57,343 nucleotides of DNA from contig JABDMU010000074.1 in assembly GCA_013001285.1 (NCBI GenBank), positions 1 through 57,343 on the forward strand. Direction: 5' to 3'. Source of the DNA: Flavobacteriaceae bacterium (lineage in GTDB: Bacteria > Bacteroidota > Bacteroidia > Flavobacteriales > Flavobacteriaceae). Below the pieces are notes generated by a model. The model was not told the DNA's origin. It did no database searches and saw only the letters and a list, made by a program, of their open reading frames with translations. The position numbers were made by a program, and so were the translations under genes. Shown piece after piece: positions 42,198 through 50,817 of this stretch; position 1 is the first letter of the stretch, and every line of letters starts with the position of its first letter.

Positions 42198-43818
42198 TCA
42201 GTAAATAGAAATTATTTCTTAATCGCGAACGATGGCCACTAGCTTCTGGAGCACGTTGATTGAGATCATAAACACCTATAGAATCAAGAGTAAATTTTTT
42301 TGAAAGTAGTGATCGTTCTTGTGCAGATAAGGTCTTCGATAATAGACCAAATCTTGATCCTGTGTAATTTTTTATAGAATCTAAAGTGCTAATTGAAGGA
42401 ATTTTATCGCCAAAATACCAAATAAATTCGGGCGACACTGTTTCAAGGGCATACACCTCGTATCCTTCTGCCAATGCTTGTGATTTTAAATTGGAAAGGG
42501 ACTCTTGTCCTTCGGTTTTCGATTCAAAATTATTTAGAGGTATAATTAAGGCAACAGCACTGATATAGAAGACAACTGTAAAGTAAAACACCTTTTTCAA
42601 ATTCTTTTTTTTCAGTTGCCAGAAAATACCTATACCGCATAAGAGTAATACCAGTGCAGCAAAAGCATATAGTTTTAAATTAACAACCAATAATAACATG
42701 CCAAAAAATGGCCACAGAAAAGCAAATCCTACTGCGATCAAACCAATAATAATAAAATTGAAGTATACTGGAATTTTTTCTAATTTATTTATGGATTTAA
42801 AATTCCTAACTAAATAATCTATATAAAAGCCAGTATTTATAGCCAACGGAATTAAGACTGGCATCAGATATCTGGATTTTTTTTCAGGGATGACAGATAA
42901 TAAAATAACAGTCATGATCACCCACCAAAAACTCAATTTGTAGGCCTTTAAATGTTTAACCCTTGTCTTCATATAAGGATAAACCAGTGCTACGACTGCA
43001 GGAATGGTCCACAAGCCGCTCTGAACAAAAAAGCTCCAGTAATAATAAAATGGTCTTACGTTGTAACTAGACCAATTTCCAGTTTCCTTTGCTGCAATGG
43101 CTAAAAATGTTTCTGGATCTACAAGTCGAACGTATAAATACCACCAACCTCCTAAAATAAGAGCTATTATCAAAACTGAAAAAACCGAAAATGCCTTCGC
43201 TTTAAACATGGTATACTTATAGGATATGCCGTAGGCAATTAGAAAAGGAACTAATAAGACATAAATAGAAATTGGACCTTTACACATAATGGAAAGACCT
43301 ATAAATAAACCTGCAAGCAGGGTGTGCTTCCAATAGCCTTTTGATTTTTTAAAAAGCTGATAAAGATGGTAGATTCCAAGAAACATGAACCCATGGGTAA
43401 AAATGTCCCAAGGTGCTTCAATGACAATGGCAACAACATAAAAAGAAGTGATCGTTATTAGGGCATTTATCAAAGCATGTGCTTTTTTTAATTGAAGCTT
43501 AAGGCTAAATAAATAACTGGATACACCTAGCACAGCAACCATAAGAATTCCTGGTAGTCGTAAAGCGATAACATTTTTAATACCGAAGAGGAGTCCTGAT
43601 AAAGCTGCCAACCAAGTAGGTAACGGTGGTTTTTGATAACGCGGTTCACCGTTCATAGTGGTTAGTAACCAGTTGCCATCGGTGATCATTTCTCTAGCAG
43701 TTATAAAATTTCTCGCTTCCATTATGGTGACATCCAAGTAATGCACGCCGAAGCTAAACATAACGAGTACAGAAAAAATGATGGATAATATGGGATATCT
43801 TTCTATGACCCTAATCAT
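42187..43818 (-). CDS. ArnT-like lipid-linked sugar transferase (GT39/GT83-type membrane glycosyltransferase)
   Basis: The 543-residue protein has about twelve membrane helices. The first periplasmic loop resembles the catalytic acidic loop of ArnT/PMT enzymes: LDVTIMEARNFITAREMI, then RYQKPPLPTWLAALSGLLFG and VIALRLPGILMV. These enzymes take a sugar from polyprenyl phosphate and add it to lipid A, protein or glycan on the outer face of the inner membrane. Its start overlaps the LAB_N gene by 8 bp. It is last in the leftward GT2-LAB_N-transferase operon, which could supply its donor. Confidence 0.87.
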   Translation of the reverse strand: MIRVIERYPILSIIFSVLVMFSFGVHYLDVTIMEARNFITAREMITDGNWLLTTMNGEPRYQKPPLPTWLAALSGLLFGIKNVIALRLPGILMVAVLGVSSYLFSLKLQLKKAHALINALITITSFYVVAIVIEAPWDIFTHGFMFLGIYHLYQLFKKSKGYWKHTLLAGLFIGLSIMCKGPISIYVLLVPFLIAYGISYKYTMFKAKAFSVFSVLIIALILGGWWYLYVRLVDPETFLAIAAKETGNWSSYNVRPFYYYWSFFVQSGLWTIPAVVALVYPYMKTRVKHLKAYKLSFWWVIMTVILLSVIPEKKSRYLMPVLIPLAINTGFYIDYLVRNFKSINKLEKIPVYFNFIIIGLIAVGFAFLWPFFGMLLLVVNLKLYAFAALVLLLCGIGIFWQLKKKNLKKVFYFTVVFYISAVALIIPLNNFESKTEGQESLSNLKSQALAEGYEVYALETVSPEFIWYFGDKIPSISTLDSIKNYTGSRFGLLSKTLSAQERSLLSKKFTLDSIGVYDLNQRAPEASGHRSRLRNNFYLLTKK

Positions 43819-44434
43819 GCTGTTTATGAAGTAAAATTAGATTTCTAATGTAGATAATAGAACCTAAAAGATGTCCAACAAATAAAACAGGATCTTGTCT
43901 GTTGATAGCATATATCAGGATCAGGATGGATCCAACTAAGCTCAATAGCCAAAAACCGAGAGGCAAGGCTGAGGTTTTTTTAAATTCGGAATACATCCAT
44001 TGATAAACAAATCGCAGTGTGAACACCACCTGCGATACGATCCCCAACCACAATAACCACTGTGGAATGGCTGCGTTCTTAAATAATAAGTCCTTATCGA
44101 TAACATTATTATTGAAATAATAAATAACAATTAGTGTTGGAATGAGATATAGCATTAATCGCAAAGACCAATGAAATTTCTCCCATTCTTTTTGCAATTG
44201 AAGATTCCTTATATAAATGAAATAGGTGAGTGTTTGCCCAAGCATAATTGCAAAATCATTTCTCAAATAGCCATAAATAAATAATAAAAATGAAGCGATT
44301 AAGCTTAAGGTCCAAAATAATGTTGGTGTAACAACCTTTTGATGTTTTTCAGAAGTGATCCATTGTACAATGAGTCGCGAGGAAAATAAAATTTGAGCAA
44401 GAAACCCAATACTATATATGATCCAGTCACTCAT
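43811..44434 (-). CDS. Tandem LAB_N-domain membrane protein
   Basis: The 207-residue protein is an internal duplication of the lipid-A-disaccharide synthase N-terminal (LAB_N) membrane domain. GFLAQILFSSRLIVQWITSE in the first half matches GIVSQVVFTLRFVYQWMYSE in the second, and each half ends IYIRNL (residues ~73-78 and ~197-202). No LpxB catalytic domain is attached. It lies between a polyprenyl-phosphate GT2 and an ArnT-like transferase with overlaps at both ends. A small flippase-like or accessory role is plausible from position but unproven. Confidence 0.83.
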   Translation of the reverse strand: MSDWIIYSIGFLAQILFSSRLIVQWITSEKHQKVVTPTLFWTLSLIASFLLFIYGYLRNDFAIMLGQTLTYFIYIRNLQLQKEWEKFHWSLRLMLYLIPTLIVIYYFNNNVIDKDLLFKNAAIPQWLLWLGIVSQVVFTLRFVYQWMYSEFKKTSALPLGFWLLSLVGSILILIYAINRQDPVLFVGHLLGSIIYIRNLILLHKQHD

Positions 44435-45147
44435 TAACCTTGTTTAGAAATGTCGTAATTAATGTATTTCCTTTTCATCCAAAGGTATGCGAAACAGTCA
44501 CTCAAAGGCCCAAGTAGCCTATTCCACAGTCCAAATTTGGCTTGCCCTGCAATTCTTGGAAAATGTTGTACAGGAATTTGGATTATTTTTCCGTTTTGAA
44601 GTAAGATCATAGCGGGTAAAAATCGATGCAAGCCTTTAAACATTGGTATGCGTTTGGCATATTCAGTTTTAATAACTTTTAATGGGCAGCCCGTATCATC
44701 CATACCATCATGTGTAAAGGAGCGTCTGATGCCATTGGCGATTTTAGAGGACATATTCTTGATGAAGGAATCCTTTCTGTTAGCTCTAACACCAGTAACC
44801 AGATCGTAAGCATCTATATGATCTAATAATAAATTGAAATCCTCTGGTGCCGTTTGAAGGTCGGCATCAATATAACCAACTAATTCGGTTGCTGTATGAT
44901 CAAATCCAGCTTTAATAGCTGCACTCAATCCTCGATTTTCTTTAAATGAAATAAAATTAAAATTGGGTTGACGGTTACAAATGGTCTCGATCAATTCTTG
45001 ACTTTTATCTTTTGAACCGTCATTTACAAATAAGATACAAGTTGATCGTTTCGCAATTTTTGAATAGGCAAGAAGCTCTTTTTCAACACGTTCTAAATTG
45101 TCCTCTTCATTATAAACAGGTACGATAATGGTTAATTCGTAATGCAT
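44434..45147 (-). CDS. Family 2 glycosyltransferase (polyprenyl-phosphate sugar synthase type)
   Basis: The 237-residue GT-A enzyme begins MHYELTIIVPVYNEEDNLERVE and contains CILFVNDGSKDKSQELIE, LVGYIDADLQTAPEDF (the DAD metal motif) and HDGMDDTGCPLKVIKTEYA. This is the ArnC/dolichol-phosphate mannose synthase pattern, without C-terminal membrane helices. It should load a sugar onto polyprenyl phosphate for the ArnT-like enzyme in the same operon. An upstream in-frame TTG three codons earlier is a weaker start. A TACTTTTG -7 box (45168-45175, minus) precedes it. Confidence 0.87.
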   Translation of the reverse strand: MHYELTIIVPVYNEEDNLERVEKELLAYSKIAKRSTCILFVNDGSKDKSQELIETICNRQPNFNFISFKENRGLSAAIKAGFDHTATELVGYIDADLQTAPEDFNLLLDHIDAYDLVTGVRANRKDSFIKNMSSKIANGIRRSFTHDGMDDTGCPLKVIKTEYAKRIPMFKGLHRFLPAMILLQNGKIIQIPVQHFPRIAGQAKFGLWNRLLGPLSDCFAYLWMKRKYINYDISKQG

Positions 45148-45167
45148 GGTTGGCAAATTAATCTGTA

Positions 45168-45175
45168 CAAAAGTA
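45168..45175 (-). promoter_or_regulatory. -7 box of the GT2-LAB_N-ArnT-like operon
   Basis: On the minus strand TACTTTTG matches TAnnTTTG exactly, 20 bp before the ATG at 45147. Confidence 0.45.
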
Positions 45176-45279
45176 TTCTTTTTTATGGAATAGCATCAGG
45201 ATTGTTAAATTTCAATGTAGACCGATTAGTTTCGCATTAAATTAAAAAAGTTGGTAAATTGCGAACGAAATTAAATATT

Positions 45280-46224
45280 ATGAAAATATTGGTCACTGGG
45301 GTTGCTGGTTTTATTGGGTCACATACTGCAGAACGTTTGCTTGATATGGGACATGAAGTAACTGGAGTCGATAATTTTAGCGACTATTATGATGTCAACC
45401 TGAAACAACTTAATGCTAAGGCCGTCAAAAATAAAGGAGGCACAATTGAAACCTTAGATCTTCGAATTGATGAATTATCTAAAAAAATAGGGAATGACTT
45501 CGATTATATTTTTCATTTTGCAGCTCAGCCTGGGATTTCATCCACCTCAACCTTTGAAGATTATTTTTCTAATAATGTCTTAGCGACTAAATATGTGATC
45601 GATTTTGCACTGAAGTGTGCTTCATTACAATTATTCGTCAATATTGCTACGTCTTCAATTTATGGTTTAGAAGCCACATTTCCTGAAGATAGAGCGCCCG
45701 AACCTGCCTCTCATTATGGCGTTACAAAATTAGCGGCTGAACAATTGGTGCTTCAAAAAAGTAGAGAACTGCAGATGAAAGCCTGTTCATTAAGATTGTA
45801 TTCGGTTATTGGACCACGTGAGCGTCCTGAGAAGATGTATACGAAACTTATAGCTTGCGGATTCAACGATACTGAATTTCCACTTTTTGAAGGCAGTCAG
45901 AGCCACCTAAGAAGTTTTACTTATGTTGGCGATATTGTTGATGGTATCGTAAGTGTCATTGGAAAGGAGACCTTAGTAGATGGAGAAGTTATTAATTTGG
46001 GAACTGAGATTGAGCATACCACTCAAGAGGGTATCGAAGCGGTTGAAACCGTGTTAGGTAAATCCATCAACATGAATGTGATCCCAAAACGTGCAGGTGA
46101 TCAACTGCGAACAAAAGCAAATATTGATAAGGCTCGGAAACTCTTAAATTATGATCCGCAGACCACATTATTAGAGGGTGTTCGTCATCAGGTTAACTGG
46201 TATAAGAAAAATTTTATTGATTGA
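45280..46224 (+). CDS. NAD-dependent sugar epimerase/dehydratase (UDP-glucuronate epimerase-like)
   Basis: The 314-residue short-chain dehydrogenase-like protein begins MKILVTGVAGFIGSHTAERLL with the GxxGxxG NAD-binding loop. It then has VDNFSDYYDVNLK, SSIYG and the catalytic S-Y-x3-K in SHYGVTKLAAE. The DNFSDYYD segment is typical of UDP-glucuronate 4-epimerase-type enzymes. It may make a nucleotide sugar for the nearby lipid-linked glycosylation genes. The frame is open from a TTG at 45259, but ATG 45280 matches the family start. It is divergent from the GT2 operon and converges on a second ArnT-like gene. Confidence 0.88.
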   Translation: MKILVTGVAGFIGSHTAERLLDMGHEVTGVDNFSDYYDVNLKQLNAKAVKNKGGTIETLDLRIDELSKKIGNDFDYIFHFAAQPGISSTSTFEDYFSNNVLATKYVIDFALKCASLQLFVNIATSSIYGLEATFPEDRAPEPASHYGVTKLAAEQLVLQKSRELQMKACSLRLYSVIGPRERPEKMYTKLIACGFNDTEFPLFEGSQSHLRSFTYVGDIVDGIVSVIGKETLVDGEVINLGTEIEHTTQEGIEAVETVLGKSINMNVIPKRAGDQLRTKANIDKARKLLNYDPQTTLLEGVRHQVNWYKKNFID

Positions 46225-46232
46225 AGTTTAAC

Positions 46233-47663
46233 CTAAGGCAAAAGCTCTATTTTGTCAAAGCGATATAATGAGCTTTTATAATTTGAATCTTGCAACTTCA
46301 TTTTATCGAAATATGCCTTAGGAATTTCTTTTCTTTTTTTGTTTAAAACAAGCATATAAGGTTGATCATGAATCTGTAATAAAGAATCTAATTGAGATTC
46401 ATCAGCAACTAATTGTGCATTTCCGTTCGAATAAAACTCACCAGAATAGGAGCGTTGTTTCCAAAAATAGATTGGAGCATGTTCAACATCAACCGCCTGT
46501 AATAAATATTTGTTAGTGTTTAAATTTGGTTCCCATTTATCAGTAAACCGAAGTCCAACATAAAACAGCAATGCAGCAATTGGAAAAATTGAGGCAACTA
46601 TTATACTCGTCTTTTTAAGCTTAATTTCTTGCCAAAAATGTACAATGATCAGGGCCAATGGGATGGTACTTGGTAAAATGTAAGTATGCAAAATGTTCTT
46701 CGAGATGGTAAAAAATAATGGTGTCCATAACATCCAAAGTACGAGGTAGGTCAGCCATGGGTCTTTTAATACTTTGCGTCTGGATTTCCATAATTTATAA
46801 ATTGCAATTTGTAACCAAGGAAAGGTGAAAATGAATAGAAATACCCAAATCATTCCTAAGGCCTGAGATTTTGGACCGCCATAAAGATCGCCTGACCATT
46901 TGGGTTCTAGAAACCGTTTAAAGTGTTCACCAACTATGAAGTAGTCTATAAATCCTTCTGAGCGCATTTCGGTAAGAATGTACCAGGGCACTGCAATGAC
47001 AACTGTTATTAATAGCCCTATGAGCCACGGTAGATTTTTAAAAAGCGCTTTAATTTTCACCCGTTTGAGGATCAGCCAAACAAAAATAGGTGGACCCGTT
47101 AGCACCACGACAAGCGGTCCTTTTGACAATAATCCTAGCGCAACACCAACAAAGAACAAATATTTCCAATACCATGCACCATCTTTATTAATGGCCTTCC
47201 AAAAGGAGATCATAATAATAGAAATTGAAAAACACAAAGCAGTATCCGTCGAAACAACACCAGTATGTAATAAAAATTCAGGCATTGTAAGTAAAATGAA
47301 GCCTACTAAGAGCAACTTCTTTTTGTCTTTTAGAACAAATTTCGACAGAATAAAAATGAGGAATAAATTAAGCAAATAAGAAGGTAATCGTGCAGCAAAT
47401 GCGTTAACCCCAAAACTTTTAAAGCTTATAGCAGAGAGCCAAGTTGATAGTGGCGGTTTCGCCCAAAATGGTTGGTCATAGTCAATTTGAAGCACAACCC
47501 ATTCATTGGTTTCATTCATGATCCTCGCAATTTCGCTATATCGTGATTCAGTTTTATCAAGTAAAGGCACATCAGCGATCAGGACTAATCGGAATAAGAT
47601 AACTCCAATTAGAAAGATCATTAAATATTTTGTAGGTTCGTTAAGTTGAGATATGCTATTCAT
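46233..47663 (-). CDS. Second ArnT-like membrane glycosyltransferase
   Basis: The 476-residue polytopic protein has the ArnT/PMT first loop in VPLLDKTESRYSEIARIM. It continues with YDQPFWAKPPLSTWLSAISFKSFGVNAFAARLPSYLL, which aligns by eye with the gene at 42187. Substrate and donor are unknown. It lies 2 bp downstream of a GT2 gene of the dolichyl-phosphate-glucosyltransferase type that could supply its lipid-linked sugar. With the operon at 42187-45147, the region has two complete-looking synthase/transferase pairs. Confidence 0.86.
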   Translation of the reverse strand: MNSISQLNEPTKYLMIFLIGVILFRLVLIADVPLLDKTESRYSEIARIMNETNEWVVLQIDYDQPFWAKPPLSTWLSAISFKSFGVNAFAARLPSYLLNLFLIFILSKFVLKDKKKLLLVGFILLTMPEFLLHTGVVSTDTALCFSISIIMISFWKAINKDGAWYWKYLFFVGVALGLLSKGPLVVVLTGPPIFVWLILKRVKIKALFKNLPWLIGLLITVVIAVPWYILTEMRSEGFIDYFIVGEHFKRFLEPKWSGDLYGGPKSQALGMIWVFLFIFTFPWLQIAIYKLWKSRRKVLKDPWLTYLVLWMLWTPLFFTISKNILHTYILPSTIPLALIIVHFWQEIKLKKTSIIVASIFPIAALLFYVGLRFTDKWEPNLNTNKYLLQAVDVEHAPIYFWKQRSYSGEFYSNGNAQLVADESQLDSLLQIHDQPYMLVLNKKRKEIPKAYFDKMKLQDSNYKSSLYRFDKIELLP

Positions 47664-47665
47664 TG

Positions 47666-48415
47666 CTAATGATTTTCTGATTTAGTTTTTGAATTGTAAG
47701 CGCGATTGATCTGGAATAAATCCCACCACATTCTAAAGAAATAGGTCATATTTACTTTAGATTCTCCCTTGTCTATCCATGACTTTAAAGGAACTTCGAG
47801 CATTTTTTTCTGTGCTTCTTCGTGGCCATACATTAGGACATAACGCTTAAATAGTTCGACATCAAATAGCCATGTTGACAAAAATGACTCTTTAAACAAG
47901 GTATGCGAAACGTCTTTCGTGAAAATCTTACAACCGCATTGGGTATCATAAACTTTCAAATTTAAAATATTTGATATGACCGTCGCAATCATTCTTCCAA
48001 CTAAAAACCTGAATTTGCCACGCTCTATCTTCGAACCGATCTTTAAAATCCTTGACCCAAATACAAACTGGATTTCGGGAGTGATGAAAGCCATCAAACG
48101 GTTACATTCTTCTAAGGTAGTAGCGAGATCGGCGTCTAAATAAGCGATGAGCTCATGATCAAAATGCTGATTACAAAATTGAACTCCTTGTCGGACAGCC
48201 TCAGCTTTCCCTTGATTATTTCGAAGATCTAAGACATTGATCTTTTCAGGGAAAAGTGATTTAAGTTCATTCAATACGATTAATGTCTTATCTGAAGAGC
48301 CATCGTTAACAAAGCAAATCCTGGTGTCATGCTGTGTTTCCAAAAAGGATTTATATTCCTCTTGTGGTAGTCGGGTTTCTTCGTTATAGCACGGAATGAC
48401 TATACATTTTATCAT
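47666..48415 (-). CDS. Family 2 glycosyltransferase (dolichyl-phosphate glucosyltransferase-like)
   Basis: The 249-residue GT-A enzyme begins MIKCIVIPCYNEETRLPQEEY and has RICFVNDGSSDKTLIVL and LIAYLDADLATTLEECNRL (DAD motif). It also has the TQCGCKIFTKDVSHTLF and TWLFDVELFKR segments typical of the dolichyl-phosphate beta-glucosyltransferase subgroup. It should transfer a sugar to polyprenyl phosphate. The ATG at 48415 is chosen over a TTG six codons upstream. The membrane transferase gene follows 2 bp later. Confidence 0.88.
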   Translation of the reverse strand: MIKCIVIPCYNEETRLPQEEYKSFLETQHDTRICFVNDGSSDKTLIVLNELKSLFPEKINVLDLRNNQGKAEAVRQGVQFCNQHFDHELIAYLDADLATTLEECNRLMAFITPEIQFVFGSRILKIGSKIERGKFRFLVGRMIATVISNILNLKVYDTQCGCKIFTKDVSHTLFKESFLSTWLFDVELFKRYVLMYGHEEAQKKMLEVPLKSWIDKGESKVNMTYFFRMWWDLFQINRAYNSKTKSENH

Positions 48416-48458
48416 AGGTTGGTTGATTTGCAAAATCTAAGAGTCATTTTATAACATG

Positions 48459-49538
48459 TTAATTAAGGCCAAGTAAATATTCTGCTGCAGCAAAAGGGGT
48501 GGTTTTATGCGCCTCAATAAGTTGAATCTGCTCTTGCATTTCTTTTTTTACGTCTTTCCGATTAAAAAAATCATTTTTCAGTCTATCTTCTATGGTTTGG
48601 ATCAGCCAGAATTTATTTTGTTCATGCCGATGGGATTCAAAGACGCCATTTTTCTTAGTTAATTTTACAAATTCTTCAACCATGTTCCAAACTTCAATTA
48701 TACCTTCATTATGAAGCGCACTACACAGCGATACTTTTGGTTGCCATTTCGATTGTTTTTCGGGATAAAGATGTAATGCTCTGTTGAATTCTACTTTAGC
48801 TAATTTGGCTGGCTTGATATTTTCACCATCTGCTTTATTGATGACAATGGCATCTGCCATTTCAATAATACCTCTTTTTATACCTTGTAATTCGTCGCCA
48901 GCTCCTGCCAATTTTAGGAGAAGAAAAAAATCAACCATACTATGTACAGCTGTTTCGCTTTGTCCCACACCTACAGTTTCAATTAAGATTGTATCAAACC
49001 CTGTAGCTTCACATAAAATAATGGTTTCTCGTGTTTTTCTTGCGACTCCACCAAGCGAATTTCCTGAGGGCGAAGGTCTAATAAAGGCATTAGGATCTTT
49101 AACCAGCTCTTCCATTCTGGTTTTATCGCCTAAAATACTGCCTTTAGAAATAGAACTGCTAGGGTCTACAGCTAATACCGCAACCTTTTTACCGCCGTTG
49201 GTTAAATGCTTACCAAAGGCTTCAATAAAGGTGCTTTTACCAACCCCCGGAACGCCTGTGATACCAATTCGAACCGATGCATTTGCTTTTGGTAAACATG
49301 CCCGAATGATCTCATTGGCTTGCTTTGAATGCTCAATTTGTTGACTTTCAATAAGGGTAATCGCACGGCTTAGGGATGCCATATCACCATTAAAAATACC
49401 TTGAATTAAGGCGTCTGTTGACGGTTGAACTCTACGCTTTTTTTGGATCTTCGAAATGGCATGTTGGTCGGTATGCTCAGGTGGTGTAACACCCTCTTTT
49501 TCTTGTAAAGCCGATTTGTATTTTTTTGGTTCTTTCAA
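48459..49538 (-). CDS. meaB: Methylmalonyl-CoA mutase-associated GTPase MeaB
   Basis: MeaB is a G-protein chaperone that protects and reloads adenosylcobalamin-dependent methylmalonyl-CoA mutase. The 359-residue protein has Walker A GVPGVGKST (95-103), the VDPSSSISKGSILGDKTRM switch region, TVGVGQSETAVHSMVDFF and the NKADGEN guanine-specificity motif, with N- and C-terminal dimerisation helices. The mutase genes are not in this window. It is 2 bp downstream of the DUF2911 gene, so the two are likely co-transcribed. Confidence 0.94.
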   Translation of the reverse strand: MKEPKKYKSALQEKEGVTPPEHTDQHAISKIQKKRRVQPSTDALIQGIFNGDMASLSRAITLIESQQIEHSKQANEIIRACLPKANASVRIGITGVPGVGKSTFIEAFGKHLTNGGKKVAVLAVDPSSSISKGSILGDKTRMEELVKDPNAFIRPSPSGNSLGGVARKTRETIILCEATGFDTILIETVGVGQSETAVHSMVDFFLLLKLAGAGDELQGIKRGIIEMADAIVINKADGENIKPAKLAKVEFNRALHLYPEKQSKWQPKVSLCSALHNEGIIEVWNMVEEFVKLTKKNGVFESHRHEQNKFWLIQTIEDRLKNDFFNRKDVKKEMQEQIQLIEAHKTTPFAAAEYLLGLN

Positions 49539-49540
49539 TG

Positions 49541-50095
49541 TTATTTCAAGGGTACAGATATTTTAGTTCGGTCCCAAGCCATTGTTAAAGATAAGTTATC
49601 TGTAGAATTATCAAAAGCAATTGTAAATTGTTCTACAGGATTTGGCAGTTCTTGAACGGGAACCTCAATTGATAAGACATCAAATTCGGGCTCTCGCATG
49701 GGTTGCATGGTGTCATCAACACCCCATGGATATTGTTTTGAATTAAAGATGACTAACCAGTTCTTTTCGTCTGGAATAGTCCAAAGGGTATACTTTCCTT
49801 TTGGTAGAGAATCTAATCCAATTCTAAGATCTTTGTTGGTTTCAAAAGTCGTGGCTTCGTTTGCACCAGTACGCCAGATTTGTTTGTATGGAACAAGGCC
49901 GCCAAAAATATTACGATCACGTTTAGACGGACGATTGTAAAAAACTTCAAGTTTTAGATCGTTCAGTTTGAATTCGACCGTGTCCTTTGGACTTAAAGGT
50001 TTTTTAAGAATATCTCCATTGATATAAGCATATAAAAATAGACCCGCGGCAACAACCATCAAAAGAAAAATAGTACCCTTTAAAATACGGTTCAT
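49541..50095 (-). CDS. DUF2911-family membrane-anchored protein
   Basis: The 184-residue protein has one N-terminal hydrophobic helix (residues 6-26) and a beta-rich outer domain. That domain carries the DUF2911 hallmarks: VEVFYNRPSKRDR-like LEVFYNRPSKRDRNIFGGLV, IWRTGANEATTFET, LPKGKYTLWTIPDEKNW and the PWGVDD segment. Function is unknown; the fold is probably exposed to the periplasm. A TATCTTTG -7 box (50115-50122, minus) precedes it by 19 bp. It forms an operon with meaB. Confidence 0.85.
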   Translation of the reverse strand: MNRILKGTIFLLMVVAAGLFLYAYINGDILKKPLSPKDTVEFKLNDLKLEVFYNRPSKRDRNIFGGLVPYKQIWRTGANEATTFETNKDLRIGLDSLPKGKYTLWTIPDEKNWLVIFNSKQYPWGVDDTMQPMREPEFDVLSIEVPVQELPNPVEQFTIAFDNSTDNLSLTMAWDRTKISVPLK

Positions 50096-50114
50096 AAGTT
50101 GAAATTTAGGATTG

Positions 50115-50122
50115 CAAAGATA
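50115..50122 (-). promoter_or_regulatory. -7 box of the DUF2911-meaB operon
   Basis: On the minus strand TATCTTTG matches TAnnTTTG exactly, 19 bp before the ATG. Confidence 0.45.
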
Positions 50123-50236
50123 AATAAATTGAAGACCATTATTTTAAAGAAACGTTAATTTATAGACCATTGTTATAGGAACCTTAAAAAAAATTTTACC
50201 TTTTTGCAACATCTATATTTATTCATCGTCTTTAAA

Positions 50237-50263
50237 ATGAAGTCTAACCAAAACCAAAAGTGA
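50237..50263 (+). CDS. Nine-codon upstream ORF overlapping the sigma-factor start
   Basis: ATG AAG TCT AAC CAA AAC CAA AAG TGA encodes MKSNQNQK. Its stop overlaps the GTG start of the sigma gene (GTGA). Ribosomes finishing this leader would be placed at the GTG, so it may couple or limit sigma translation. It is too short to prove as a gene, and peptide composition is simple. Confidence 0.35.
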   Translation: MKSNQNQK

Positions 50264-50817
50264 ATTTGTTAGCATTAGACCTAGTAGAACAATGTAAAAA
50301 CAATGATCGCAAAGCACAGCTGCAGCTGTATAATAAGTATTGTGATGGAATGTTTATTGTAGCCATGAGATTTCTTAAGGATACCATGGAGGCAGAGGAT
50401 GTTGTACAGGAGGCTTTTATAAAAGCATTTTTAAAACTTCATCAATTTCAAGGTGAGGTAACTTTTGGAGCTTGGTTAAAACGTATCGTAATCAATAAAT
50501 GTATCGATACCTTAAAATCGAAAAAACAGCATTTTGCTGAATTAGATGAGGTGCACCTCAAGGTGGTCGATACAGAATATGAGAACGAATGGTTAGTAGA
50601 TGATGCAATAACTATAGACGAAGTTAAAAATGCAATCAACAATTTACCAGACAAGTACAAATACGTCGTGATGTTGTATTTAATTGAAGGCTATGATCAT
50701 AAAGAAATATCTGAAATATTGAAAATTTCAGAAGTAGCATCAAGAACACAATTGTCACGAGGAAAATCAAAATTGAAGGAGGTATTAAAATTAGCACAGA
50801 ATGGCACAAGATCTTAA
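50260..50817 (+). CDS. ECF-type RNA polymerase sigma factor
   Basis: The 185-residue protein has sigma region 2 (YCDGMFIVAMRFLKDTMEAEDVVQEAFIKAF ... FGAWLKRIVINKCIDTLKSKK) and region 4 (LPDKYKYVVMLYLIEGYDHKEISEILKIS ... RTQLSRGKSKLKEVL). It should direct RNA polymerase to a specific promoter set. The start appears to be GTG at 50260, because the upstream ATG at 50237 terminates in another frame and no in-frame ATG is suitable. A TACC-TTTTTG sequence at 50197-50206 resembles an expanded -7 box. The putative anti-sigma gene overlaps its 3' end by 17 bp. Confidence 0.93.
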   Translation: MNLLALDLVEQCKNNDRKAQLQLYNKYCDGMFIVAMRFLKDTMEAEDVVQEAFIKAFLKLHQFQGEVTFGAWLKRIVINKCIDTLKSKKQHFAELDEVHLKVVDTEYENEWLVDDAITIDEVKNAINNLPDKYKYVVMLYLIEGYDHKEISEILKISEVASRTQLSRGKSKLKEVLKLAQNGTRS

